Positions 36,101 through 48,900 of a stretch of 64,000 bases of DNA are shown here, piece by piece (the stretch's first letter is position 1; each line of letters starts with the position of its first letter). The stretch is from Rhyzopertha dominica (Eukaryota > Arthropoda > Insecta > Coleoptera > Bostrichidae): NCBI GenBank assembly GCA_025024175.1, contig QCXZ01000041.1:33351786-33415785 (forward strand). Reading direction: 5' to 3'. Position numbers and translations under genes: made by a program. The notes beneath the pieces are model-generated. The model was not told the DNA's origin. It saw nothing but the letters and a program-made list of their open reading frames with translations, and searched no databases.

Positions 36101-36429
36101 CGAACGCCTTAAATTACATGGTAACTTTGAAAGATTTGATTTAGATTTTGGTGGTTGCAACTTTTATAATTACTTACGAGGCTTTAATAACTTATTAAAG
36201 GAAATTACTTCTTCACGGTAAACTTTGGTGTTTGTGAGCTTGCGTAAGGTGTGATTTTATTTATTATTCTTTATCCCCTTCAGTACCTACTTAATCAGTG
36301 TGATGAAGGTCTGAACTCAGTATAATTCAACAAACATCGCCCTAAACTCCCTGAATTGGTAGTTGCCTTCGTGAGATTGCACATATAATCTAGTAACGGA
36401 TGAAGATATAGCTTTCTACTATTCGGGAA
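33101..36429. other. Intergenic region between the convergent ETS and guanylate cyclase genes
   Basis: AT-rich. Short open frames (for example 34917-35213 and 35524-35784) have no recognisable domain and are composition-driven. Around 35600-36000 the sequence has repeated AAATTTTG-type phrases that suggest an old element, but I could not define ends. Confidence 0.45.
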
Positions 36430-36435
36430 TTTATT
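36430..36435 (-). terminator. Candidate polyadenylation signal of the guanylate cyclase gene
   Basis: AATAAA on the minus strand, about 90 bp beyond the stop codon at 36524. Position fits a short 3' UTR. Confidence 0.45.
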
Positions 36436-36523
36436 TGTCTAAAAATAGCTCGTTATTACATCTAAAAGTATCCCTATTTGGTCGCATATAACACTCTAGA
36501 GTCTAGATCACTCTTAACCTACA

Positions 36524-36975
36524 TTAAACTATGCTACACGCGTTGCTATGAAATCTGTGTCTGTTTCCACTACCAAAACCTGTACAACACTGCTGATTTT
36601 GCTGGTAGTGCTTCTTCAAGTTTTGATTCTGACTATGCGGGACGTTCCTGCCGTTGCTCTTGCCGCAAATATCACCGTCACTTTTTGAGCTGGGAGGCGG
36701 GGTTGGGTTCTTGTTCTTTGGGCCGACGCACTCGTGATTGACACACGCATTTTTCTTTGGCAGTTTCTGGGATGTCAAACTGACCTCCTCGGCGTACGTG
36801 ACCATCTTCGGCGATGACAGCCTGGTATTAAGGTAGCGGTGTATGGGTTTGCTGGTTGGTTCGCTGCTAGTCTCCGATGTCTCGGTTAATTCCCCGTTGT
36901 CGCTTACTATGGAACCAAAAATTTCAGCAGGATCGCAAGACGGGAAAACTTCACCAGCTGATTGTGATCGAGATT
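36524..36975 (-). CDS. Guanylate cyclase, terminal exon (C-terminal tail)
   Basis: Acceptor TAATTTTTCCAG; phase 1 entry matches the previous exon. It encodes 150 residues: serine/glutamate-rich sequence, [32 protein letters not shown], then a glutamine/asparagine/glycine-rich end finishing ACSIV and TAA. The last four residues (CSIV) fit a class I PDZ ligand. A closer AG at the same site would give the wrong phase. Confidence 0.75.
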
Positions 36976-39900
36976 CTGGAAAAATTACCTAATATAACTA
37001 TGTGGATACAAAATTACACTACCAGACATAAGTACACTGATTGACATAGAAGTAACTGGTCTGTTTGAATGGTGTACATGTTTATTGGGGTAAAGTAAGT
37101 AAACTATTAAAGATTCCATCCAAGGTTCTTCTGTGTGCCTCAAAATTCATTTGTGAGCCGCTGAATTGTTTAGTGTTTATACTACGAGTTATTTAGTGAA
37201 AATGTGATATTTTGGACGCCTGCTTCTTGTGTTGATGCAGGTAATCATTTTGGCCTTGTTTGTAACTGTCAAATTGGCCAGTTTGTATAATTACTTCCAC
37301 ATCCAATGGATGGGAAGTATTGTATCGCGAAAAAAATTTTCAAAAATTTTTATTTGTTCATTCGCTTTAAAATGGTCGAAAACGCCAAAAAAAACCAAAA
37401 TTTGAGCAAAAAAAATTTCTTGTCTGTGTGTCTGTGTGTCGGTGTGTCTGTGGTTTTGTTCGTATACACGATAACTTTCGAAAGACTTAATATATGAACT
37501 TGAAATTTGGCAAACGTATAAATCTCAACTACCCAAAGCGACCTATTGTTTGTGGGGTAAGTAGGATATCGGGAAGGGGGCGAAATTGAGGGGTAACTAC
37601 CCTTTTTGCAAATTTTAATTTTTATATTTTTTTCGTTTTAGTATGTGATTAGTAGTATAACTGCGAGTATTATTCGTTCTTATAAATTTTCGGTGCAGTA
37701 AACTGTTTAGAAGATATTAGCAAGAAAGCGTCACTTAAAGAAAACGGTTTTTCCTAAATATCTCCAAATATATTTAATATATTCAAAAATGAAAATGCCA
37801 TCAGAAGGGAAATAAAATTTCTCACAAAAAGTGTCTTAGAAAATTTATTCAAAATTTTGACATTTTCGAAATATTTCCAAAAAACCTATTTTGGTCCCTG
37901 CTCGTACGATTTTTTAAAATTTTGGTATTATATAGACAATCAAATTTCTGATCAGAAAGCACTCTTTGTATTTTTTTTTGTTAAGTTAATAATTTTCGAG
38001 TTATTTTAAAAAATACCGATTTTAAAATTTATATATTTTTGCTAATATCACGAGGACTTTGTCTTAGAAAAACTAAGAGACAAAATGCTCAAAATGTGAT
38101 TACTAATCGTACAGTATAAGAAATAAAAACGCAAATGTCATTTTGACAATTGGATGTGGAAGTATTGATTCAATTTGCAGCGGTTTTTAAATGTGAAACC
38201 CAGAATCATGTCATAATCATTATTTTTATATAGCCAACACCTTGTTTTTGTTTCCTGCCTACCTTGTGTTTTTGTCTTTCCGCCTCCCGTCTGTGTTTAT
38301 CTGTCAGTCACTTTGATAGGCACAAAATGCTCAAAATGTGATTACTAATCGTACAGTATAAGAAATAAAAACGCAAATGTCATTTTGACAATTGGATGTG
38401 GAAGTATTGATTCAATTTGCAGCGGTTTTTAAATGTGAAACCCAGAATCATGTCATAATCATTATTTTTATATAGCCAACACCTTGTTTTTGTTTCCTGC
38501 CTACCTTGTGTTTTTGTCTTTCCGCCTCCCGTCTGTGTTTATCTGTCAGTCACTTTGATAGGCCCCTGAGTGTAAAAACTTGTGTCCCAATATTTCTGTC
38601 CCATACCTGTATTAGTTGCACTTGTATCATAATAATTATTTATGTTAATTGTAATTGAGTTAGTTGTTCGAGATTCAGTAACATTCCGCCGTGTTTAAAT
38701 GTCGAGCGCATATTTGAATTCTCAGTGAACAACGCCGATGACATCCCCGAGCGTCTCCGAGAAAGCCAGGACGTGCGCAGCCGGTATCGAGATTCGCGCG
38801 GCGGTAGCGTTAAGATTTCAACCTAACCTATAATGTATCGCAAAAAGTTTGTTAAATCTGTTGTAAAAGCACGAAAATAAAAAACGTTTTATTACGAAAT
38901 CGTTTAAGTTACATTGCTATCGTGAAGAGAAAGTAATCGTACATTAGTCAAGGCAAAAGCATTTTGCAGTGTGTCTGTTGCCAGCGTTTACTGCATTTGA
39001 GTTGCACTGGTTTGTCCGACAACGATTTTAAAATCACTAGAGCTAAGTTTCAAGGCTATTATACATTCAGTGCAAATCAACTATTGCCAAGCTGCGCGAG
39101 GAACTAACAGTACAAATCCTGGCAGTCAAGAATGGATGTCAATCATCGTTTTCTTCAGAAAATATTTTTGAAGAGATGTGTGAAGAGGTACATGAGGTTA
39201 AATAAACAAAGAACTTAATCGTTTTTAGTTTGGAGGAGCAAATTGTAACTTCATCTGACACACGAATTGCTAAAGAAAACAAATACGATAGGCTGGGTCG
39301 CTTATTAAAGCCTCATTAGAGGCTGGTATGCGCCTTCATCCTGTCAAGGTCACTCTTAATCAGTAGAGCGACGTCATCCTTCGTTTTCGCCATGCTTTGA
39401 AACTAAACTTCTCTGAGCTTTTTCGGAATATATCCATTTCATTTGACCGCAAACCTCGACAACTGAATTTATACAGAGACAACTAGACGAAACTCGAAAT
39501 GGTGAATCAAACCTGAAGATTAGGTATGTAAATGCTATTCGAAAAATTGTTCGCTTAAACTAGTTTCTGCACCAACACTCACTTCCATCTCAAGGCTTCA
39601 AAAATTTTATCAAAATATGCGTTCCAAAACTCTTCAGTTCTATATTATTATAATAGAATTTGTGCGTCTGGGTTCAATATTGTTGTTTTGGTCGACACTG
39701 GCTCACGAAGGATATTTCTGACTAATCTTGCCTAAGGCGACTAAGGGCTGTGGAGTCCTTTTATCTGTATATAATAATCATAGACAAATAAACATCACAA
39801 GGTTTATAATAATAACTTTATTAGCCGTAAAATTGATCTTTCTGTTCTCAGTGCTACTGCTCCGATGGTTGACATCATTGGAGCAGAAATTTGTTTTATA

Positions 39901-42900
39901 CATCCCAGGTTGTTTGGCAGCCCATTCCCTTTTTTGGTGTGTATGTATAGTTGATTCGTTGACAGCTGATCTTTATTCCATCAGGAAGAACGGGAGATTT
40001 TGGTCCTAAACACTGATGGTTAAATACTTCTACTTTGGCGAGATACTTTCCAATTATCTGATTCATACACCCCATATCATTCCATTAGTTTGAGGATGCA
40101 AAGCTGTAGTTTTAGCTTTACTCTTAGTACTGCTTCTATTAGTCTTTCGAAGGTACCCGGTGCGTCACACAGACCGGAAGAGAATAACTGTGAATTGCTA
40201 TAGTTCGCTTCCAAATGTAAATGTTTTTCAAGCTCAGTGTCGAGAACAGCGTCGACCCAATCAAAGCATAAGGCATCGTCGATGCAAGGCAAGGCAGTGG
40301 ATTAATATCCATTTTCGATATTTAATTGATGGAAGCCCACGCAGTCTCCTGCTCCCAATCTTCACGAGCACAACCGGCGAAGACCATGGACTGATAGATG
40401 GCTCTATGATGCCTGTGCTGTATGATTTCCTCGTTTCGTCTCGTTCGACCTGCGGTAACTGTCTAGCTATTTGGCGAATCGGTTTCGCATCCCCAGTATC
40501 CATTTTGTATTTCACTAACTTGGTCCTTCTAGCGCGACAATTCTCGAAAGTAACATCTTCACCTGTATCTGTTGTGATGTTCTTAATAAACGAAATGCAA
40601 AAGCTATCATCACTCATACATTTCTGCTGAAAATTACACTTTTTATATTCTTTCTTTCTAGGAGTCAACAGACGTGATGGATTAGCAACGACCCGGACTA
40701 GTACTTTTCCATAACATCACCTGATGAAAGTTAAACAAGTACTTTCTGGCCCAAAACAACCGATGTCCTCGCTATCAGTACTCTACTACTATTTGCCAAG
40801 TTTTCATAATATGTCGGCTAAAGCATGGTAACAGCTTCTTCGTTACTTTCTTTTTGGGCATCTAGCAAACGCTCACTTCTCTCAGGCACGAAATTCTTGT
40901 GCAAATACTGTTTGTGCACATATATCCTAATGTTGATGTAGGATGAGTTCTTTTGTTCGTACTCTGAGTATTTGTTTCTTCAGGTCCCTGCTGAAACCAT
41001 GAGCATTCAAGATGGAAATTCCGAGGATGATGTTTTCTTCAATATTAACGGTCAGAACACAATGACTAAATGTGGTATCTCTGATATTTACTATTCCGTT
41101 AATATTACCAGCTCTTAACACCTGACTACCAAGGATTTTGTTTTTCTCGCTACACTTCGTTGTTCCAGCATCAATTAGGAAGACGTACATCCTTCCATTA
41201 ATAATCCTATCTATTTAGACGCTATCGATCTGAGGACGCAGGGAAACTACAAGGTGACAATTGGGAACCGGACGATTTTAAAATAAGTGATACACAATAA
41301 AATTAAAAGATAATGAAATCTTATTAAAATAAAAATGAATGTTATATAATGCCATCTACGATTAAAATTAAGTATGGAAGATAATATCGTCAAGATTGTA
41401 TCCGTCGAGTCCTATGTAGTTTTCAACCCTCTTCTTGAAGTGGTCCATAAGACTCCGACTCTTTGAATACCCCCACAGAAAAAAATCACATGCTGACAGG
41501 TCTGGATACCTTGGAGGCACGGTACATCCTCAAAACGCGAACTTTTTCCTGGGCACATGTTGCGTACTACATTCATTGATGCGTTGGCAGTCTGTGCCGT
41601 GGCGTCATCTTGCTGAAACCACACATTCCCTGGATTTATCAGTTTTCGTCGTAGTTATAGCATAAAAAATTTTTGGATCATGCAAACGTAGCGGTTAGAA
41701 TTGTACGCCCAGCCTCTTAAAAAACCGCTGCAAATTGAATCAATACTTCCACATCCAATTGTCTTATGCTATACGATTAGTAATCAGATTTTGAGCATTT
41801 TGTCTCTCTACACATTTTTTCTAAGACAAAGTCCTCGTGATAGCAAAATATATAAATTTTAAAATCGTTTTTTTTTTCCAAATAACTCAAAAATTATTAA
41901 TTTAACAAAAAAATTACAAGAGTGCTTTCTGACTAGAAATTTGATTTTATATGTAATACCAAAATTTTAAAAAAATCGTACGAGCAGGGACCAAAACAGG
42001 TTTTTTGGAAATATTTCAAAAATGTCAAAATTTTGAATAAATTTTCTAAGACACTTTTTGTGAGAAATTTTATTTCCTATCTGATGACATTTTCATTTTA
42101 TGAATATATTAAGTATATTCGGAGATATTTAAGAAAAACCGTTTTCTTTAAGTGACGATTTTTTGCTAATATCTTCTAAACAGTTTGCTGCACCGAAAAT
42201 TTATAAGAATGAATAATACTCGCAGTTATACTACTAATCACATACTAAAACGAAAAAATATAAAAAAATAAAAATTTGCAAAAAGGGTAGTTACCCTCCA
42301 ATTTTGCCCCCTTCTCGATACCGTACTTACTCCACAAACAATAGGTCGCTTTGGGTAGTAGAGATTTATACGTTTGCCAAATTTCAAGTTCATATATTAA
42401 GTCTTTCGAAAGTTATAGTGTATACAAACAAAACCACAGACACACAGACAAGAAATTTGTTTTGGCTCAAATTTTTGCGTTTTCGACCATTTTAAAGCGA
42501 GTGAGCAAATACAAATTTTTGATTTTTTTTTTCGCGATACAATACTTCCCATCCGTTGGATGTGGAAGTAAAAGTAGGAACGAATAATGCAGGTAGGTCC
42601 AATAGCACAACAAACAGATACTTTTTTAGAATGAAGTGGTCGTTCATGGATATTTCGAGGATTTTCGGGTCTCCACTACCTGAAGTTCTGTTTATTGACT
42701 GCTGCATTTAAATGAAAATCAGCTTCGTCACTCATTAGGAGGTGCAGACCTAAATTCTCTTCCAAAATCACCTGCATTCTTGTGGCAAAATCTTCACGAG
42801 TTTCGAAATGTTTTTCCTTTAATTGCTGAACAAGCTGTAATTTGTAGGGGTGGAATTTTAAATCTTTATGCAAGATTGTCCTAACTGATTCCCGATTCAT

Positions 42901-45900
42901 GTGCAACTCAAATGCATGCTTTCGAGCGGATCGTGATGGACTTCTGATGAGCGCATTTCTTATTAGCTCTACGTTTTTAGGGGTTCTTACGATACATTTT
43001 GGGCCACGTGACTTTTTCTTCAGTCAGTTGATCTCAAATCTCAAATCTTATGATGGTGTTACGAGACGAAACAGCTCTCCGTCGACCAATACTAAAGTGA
43101 GTGTGTGTTGTATGTAAACATGCGGTGTTCCACTGTCCACTGCTCCATTTTTATTAAAATGGCACAATATTACAATGGTAGTATCATCGCATTTGCCCCG
43201 CTCTAACCGCGGTAAGCTTCGTATTGGCGATCGAAAAACAGTCGGTTCCCGGGTCTCACCCTGTATTAGGTTTCGGTCTTCTAAATAAAACTCCTTTTAT
43301 CTTATGCCAAGCTTTCGGAGATCATATGTCTCCTTCTTCTGGGCCTATAATATTTTATTAAATAACTACGAATAGAGAACAACAAGAAATTTGGAGTGTC
43401 CATAACTTCCTACTTGCACTCTCCAAATTTCTCGTCCCACCTAGATTTCATATTAAAGGTTGTCAGTTTTTTAATTTTGAAATATATTTTAATATTGGTC
43501 AAGATTGTAATTATTAATAGTTCGCAATATTTAGAATTACCTATAATTATTAGAGTTATATAAAGTTAAGACTGCTGTGCAACTTAGAATAATTCCGTTT
43601 CTATTGTAAGTATTTTTCATGTGGTGTGTTGTTGAGACAAATGATCTCCAAAAGCTTGGTATAAGATAAAAGGAGTTTTATTTAGAAGACCGAAACCAAA
43701 TGTATTTAAATAACATAATCTAGTCTCTTTACAAGCAATTCGTAGTTTTCCATGTTTTTTTATGAGATTGCCTGTAAAACATTCAACGCTTTTCCACGCA
43801 AAAGGAAGATTAAGATGACAGATTTTTGTGACGTTCTTCACATTTTCCCATCAGCTCGGGTACACTTACTTCCGATAACTTCTTTGTTGCTGCCACTGTG
43901 GATCAATTTTTCTCTGATGAGGTAAACTCGACTGTTAGTTTTATCTTTTACGCCGCATCTCACACAACAAATTCACAACAAACAATTCAAACAATGCTTC
44001 CAAGGCACTTTGTATACGGCATAGCGCTTGTAGTTAAGCCAAAATATTTTTACCTAATAGAACATTTAACTGCGAATATTCTTGCGCATTACCGTGTAAA
44101 TAAAAAGATATCCATTACCTTTTACGTTATGAAGTTTCATGTCAAGGTCACTAATCTAAATAGTTTACATTTCACAGAAAATGATGTTAAAGTTCTTGAA
44201 TGTTTTAATTTTGTGACCAATAGAGTTACTCTGTTGGAAATCAGACTTTGTGAACATAGGTCGCATTCATAAATTCGAAAGTTTTATTATAAAAGTGTAG
44301 AAAACAAAAGAAAGCGTACACTAAAAAATAAAAAAAATATAGAAGAGGTATTTAAAGAAATATTTAACCAGTACATAAATATGTCTGTAGAGTACAGACA
44401 TATTCGATCTGAATAAAAACGCGTTCTTTACATATGCCAGCTCCCTGAAGGCTGTCAGGAAATAAACGTTTTAAATATTCATATGTCAATACTACAATGT
44501 TCCAGCTTGGTTAGGAATAAAAATCGCTATACCGGGTGTACAGCTACATCAAACAAAAATTCAGCATATACTTTAAAATTCATGGTAGGTTTGTTTATTC
44601 GTTTAACTATGTTACCCATGTCTCATAAATGAAAGGCGGCAATGAGTTCAAGTTTCAGCAGAATGGTCACATCGAAGTGTTATTTAATAATTGCGTAAAC
44701 TGGAACTGGTTGTTGCAAACAATGTACATACTATAAACATCAACACTGGGTGTTTAGAATATCGAAATGAACCATGCAATGTTTTGAGATACTTCTTTAA
44801 AATTATACGCGTTTATTAAGCCTCACGTAATTTTTTAAAGCGTTTTTTATTATAATTTCGAAAAATCAAAACAAGGTCTCTACTAAGATACGATAAATCA
44901 ACCTCTTCTCGAGGAAATGAGAAAGTTTTTAGTCTTGAAATAGTATTCTTAAATCAGTAAAATCTACTCTGGATTGGTACGATGGGAATTCTTAGACTTG
45001 AACAAACTAGAGACAAATAAACCACATCCGTCATGTACTTATTTTATAGTATTTCCTGCAATGGACTTTTGCAGCCTTCTTTATTGTCATTTATCATTAA
45101 TCACAGTTTAGCACTCGGGATACAACATAGGTAATAATGTGATGATTTCACTGTCAAGAGTGTAGCGTCCTTGTAGCATAGGTATAGGACCCTTTGCATT
45201 AGGCAATGGTCGGAGGTAGCCGCGACATCTGTCAGAGAGAGGAAGATATTAGTAAATCGTTGTTAAGGGAGTCGTATCCTTGCTTCATTTGGTGACCTCG
45301 ATGTGATCCCTAGGGCATCCGACGTGAGGAGGCTTTGTTCATGATAGCAAGACACAGTGCTTGGACAAGAATCCCTAGGACAATCCACCACGAGCAGCGA
45401 ATTCGAGCATGTTGACAGTGTAACAACCGTAAAAGTCCCACCGTTTTGGCGCAGTGACCATGCGNTTTGCTTTGCGCAAACTGAAGCGCAGTTACTGACA
45501 ACAAACACTAGGACAGATAACGCCAACCTGTGTTGCAAAGGTATTCGACTTAATAAGCCGACAGGAAGTATGACACGCTTAAAACACAGCAAATAGTAGC
45601 ATAATCCGAGTCCAAAGAAAAATAGCACTGTAAATTAAGGGAAATAGAGGCGACCAGCGTCCCACCCTCTTTTAAGGCGAATAAAACCGTTAGCCGGTGA
45701 AGCAGTAAGTGATGACACTTTAAAGACATCGAGGTTGCAAAGAATGCCCACATCCGTGCAGCTATTTCTGGGTGTCGTAGACGTTTCAAAAATGATATAA
45801 ATAGAGGGCAAGATCATTGAAGGAAGTATCCATAGCCTGCGTTGCGCGTGCAGTGCCAGCAAACCGTGTAATATCAACCAACTATTTCTCCCTCTACAGC

Positions 45901-48900
45901 AACAACGTCAGCAGCTACTAAAATGGTAAATGAACTATAATGCAATTATCGACGAATCCGGAATCGATCGATATCTAGAAGTACATCAAGCTCTACCATA
46001 AAATCACAGAAGATTTGGTTCGGCTGCAAGAAGATGCATCAGGTTCACACTCTCGACAACGCGTCGGAACACTGGGCTGTCATCATCTACAAACCGATTA
46101 CCAAAATACTGATCTGGAATATGCACTTGAGTTTGTTGACCTCCAGTAGTGCAACAATTGTGTGATAGTTTAGTACGCTTCTACAGTGACAATACTTGGG
46201 AAAGATATTCGACAACTATTCACCACTGAACTATTTATCATACGATTACCAAAACTTTTTGCGCGTGCATAATTGAGGGGCTCCAACAGGACAGGAATAA
46301 GCAGTATGGAATGTGGTACAAACTTAACGCAAGAAACATGTCCGAACTGAATCAAATCCCAAGGAGGAAAGAGAACGTTGTACCTGCGTTATGAAAGGAG
46401 ATTGTAAAAGTGAGATTAGCCGTCGCGTGATTGGATACCAAGTAGTGGAGAGATGATAACCATCTTCGCGGTTTAGATTATTGGGATGTTTGGAAATTTA
46501 TATGGCTTCTCGGAATTTTCGGGTTGTGAAAAAGGGGACTTTCGCTAGAACTGACACATTGTCAAACAAATTATTGTGATCGGTTTAATGCTGATGTTAG
46601 GCTACAGCTGAGTGGGTGAAGAAACCTAATTTTATGCAGCGTTTATGTTCCTTAAGCCTGATTTTAATGGATCTACCTGTTTCGCCGATATATACGGTAC
46701 CGCAAGAACAAGAGATGCTGTAAATACCTCTAGAAGATAGAAGATTTATTTTATACTTCGTAGATGGAAGAATCTGTGACATTTTGAAGGAGGCTGGAAG
46801 ATAGTATGGATGACTTGTTTTTAAGAATTTTTCCAATTCTGTCTATGACACCTTGAACATAGGGTGATTTATAATTTGGGGGTTAAGAGTTAGTTTGGAT
46901 TTGGGGTAAAGATGACGATCAATTGCAAATTGTATTTCACGGTTATTACATCCGTTATTGGCCAGAATGACGCGTAAGTGTTGCAATTCACTTTGAGGTT
47001 TGTCTGGTTCAGAAATTAATGTAGCGCGGTTAACAAAAGAATTTAAGACAGAACGTTTTTGCGACGTATGGTGATGTATGCAAGTACCAATATGTGTGGG
47101 TGGCTTTGCGATAGACAGTGGCCTAAACGACCATCCGGCAGACGAGTGACAAGGACATCAAGAATTGGGATTGGTTTCGATTTCCATCGTGAATTTTATA
47201 TCGGAATGTTGGGAATTAAGGTCATATAAAAAGGTTGTAAGGCTGTGGGAGCCGTGAGGCCACATAATGAAAGTGTCGCCGACATAATGAAGCCAGATTT
47301 TAGGCTTCAGGTCTGATGACTAAGCTAAAGGCTTCCATGAATATGTTTGCTACTATAGGCCACTGTAGGTAAAATTGATCACGAAATGTGATATACGTTG
47401 AAACGAGACATTTGTTTACCAAGTTTGCGAATATATCTGGCTGATTGTCCCGGGATAATAATTGACGGACGATCGTCACAGATTTTTGAATTGAAACTTG
47501 AGAAAACCAGGACGTGGCATCGAAACTAATCAGAATGTACTCTGGGCCGAGGGTGAGTTGCGATAGAATTTAAGAAAGTGGTTTACAATGGTTTATTTAA
47601 TGTCTTTCTAATGTTATTTCCGCCAGTAACGGCAACATGATCAACGGAAGTATGCTATATGCCAGAAAAATAAAGTGAAGTTCGATCAACATGTTAGGTT
47701 TACAATCCCTAATTACCTAAACAAATACAGAACTCCTGTTTTACTCTTCAAATATAAGGTAAAAACGTTTAGGATAGAAATTACTAACTAGGACATTGCT
47801 TAATTTTATAGTATACTTGTCCCAATAACGTTGAATGTAATGTTTGTTTTACGAATGATGTTCATGATTTTCAAATAAGGCGATAATTACGCAGTGACAT
47901 GGAACCCTGAAAATGTGAAACGCGACAAAAACTTGCAAACCTGCAAGTTTAGTTCTTAACAATACTTACGGTTACGTTAGATGACGTTCAAATCACGGCT
48001 GATAATTAAATACCTGACGAATGTTGCTAATCAGAGCAAATGGCTAGGGTTGCATAATTTAAGTAAAGATTATTTCATCTTACCTCTTGGGGTGTTTGGA
48101 TACTTAATGGGTGAACTAGCTATACTCCTCCTGGCCACATCTTGAAACGTTATCGGGGAATACACCCCGGCCCTCCTTTCATCGGTTAGCGGAGTATGTG
48201 CGTGCATATTCTCCCGCACCGATATGTCTAGAGGGTCGATCTCTTGTCTCATGAGGGGTGGGTCTATAACTCTCTTCAGCGGTGGTCTGGATTCCTTTCC
48301 GTGCAACCTACGTGAAAAGCCATTGAATGCCACAAAATTGCCTAATCTAGCTATAATGAAAGTCAAACATTTCATGAAATGTTAATGCAGAGTCATTCAT
48401 GATATTCAATATGAAAATGTTTACATTTTTTTGTCATTTTGTATATTGTTCACCCCTACACTACTGCAATATTTTTAATATGTAATGTCATAATGTCAAC
48501 CATGATCTTAATATTCAACGAATATTTTGCACAAGTATTCCAGTATTCCTGTTTAAGAATCTAATCTTTTGCTGAATGAATAGCGTTTTACTGTTTACCT
48601 TACCGGTTTAGGACACTTCATAATAAGAATATTTAATAATTCATTTATTCTTTGTAAATTCAAAGTATCCGAATCCTTTTGTAGGGAGAGAAAGGAATTA
48701 TGCCTGAAGTTAAATTAAACGAGGTGGAAAACTCTGTTAGGAAGTTGGTAATCCTTTTTCTTTTATGAAGCTATTGTGTGGCTATACTAGTAAAATATGA
48801 CCGAATAGAGGTATTAATAATCGTGTGTTAATGTCACAAGCTTTTAGTGATTTTCTACTTGAAGCTTAATTGTTGGAAGTGTGACATACCCTAATGTCAT

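Noticed and set aside
43905..43930. CTGATGAGG followed by CTCGA, suggestive of a hammerhead core
   Set aside because: The required GAAA side of the catalytic core and closing stems are absent.
43898..44272. 124-codon plus-strand frame in the cyclase intron
   Set aside because: Open length is unusual for this AT content, but there is no domain, homologue or transcript clue; kept only as a note in the intron entry.
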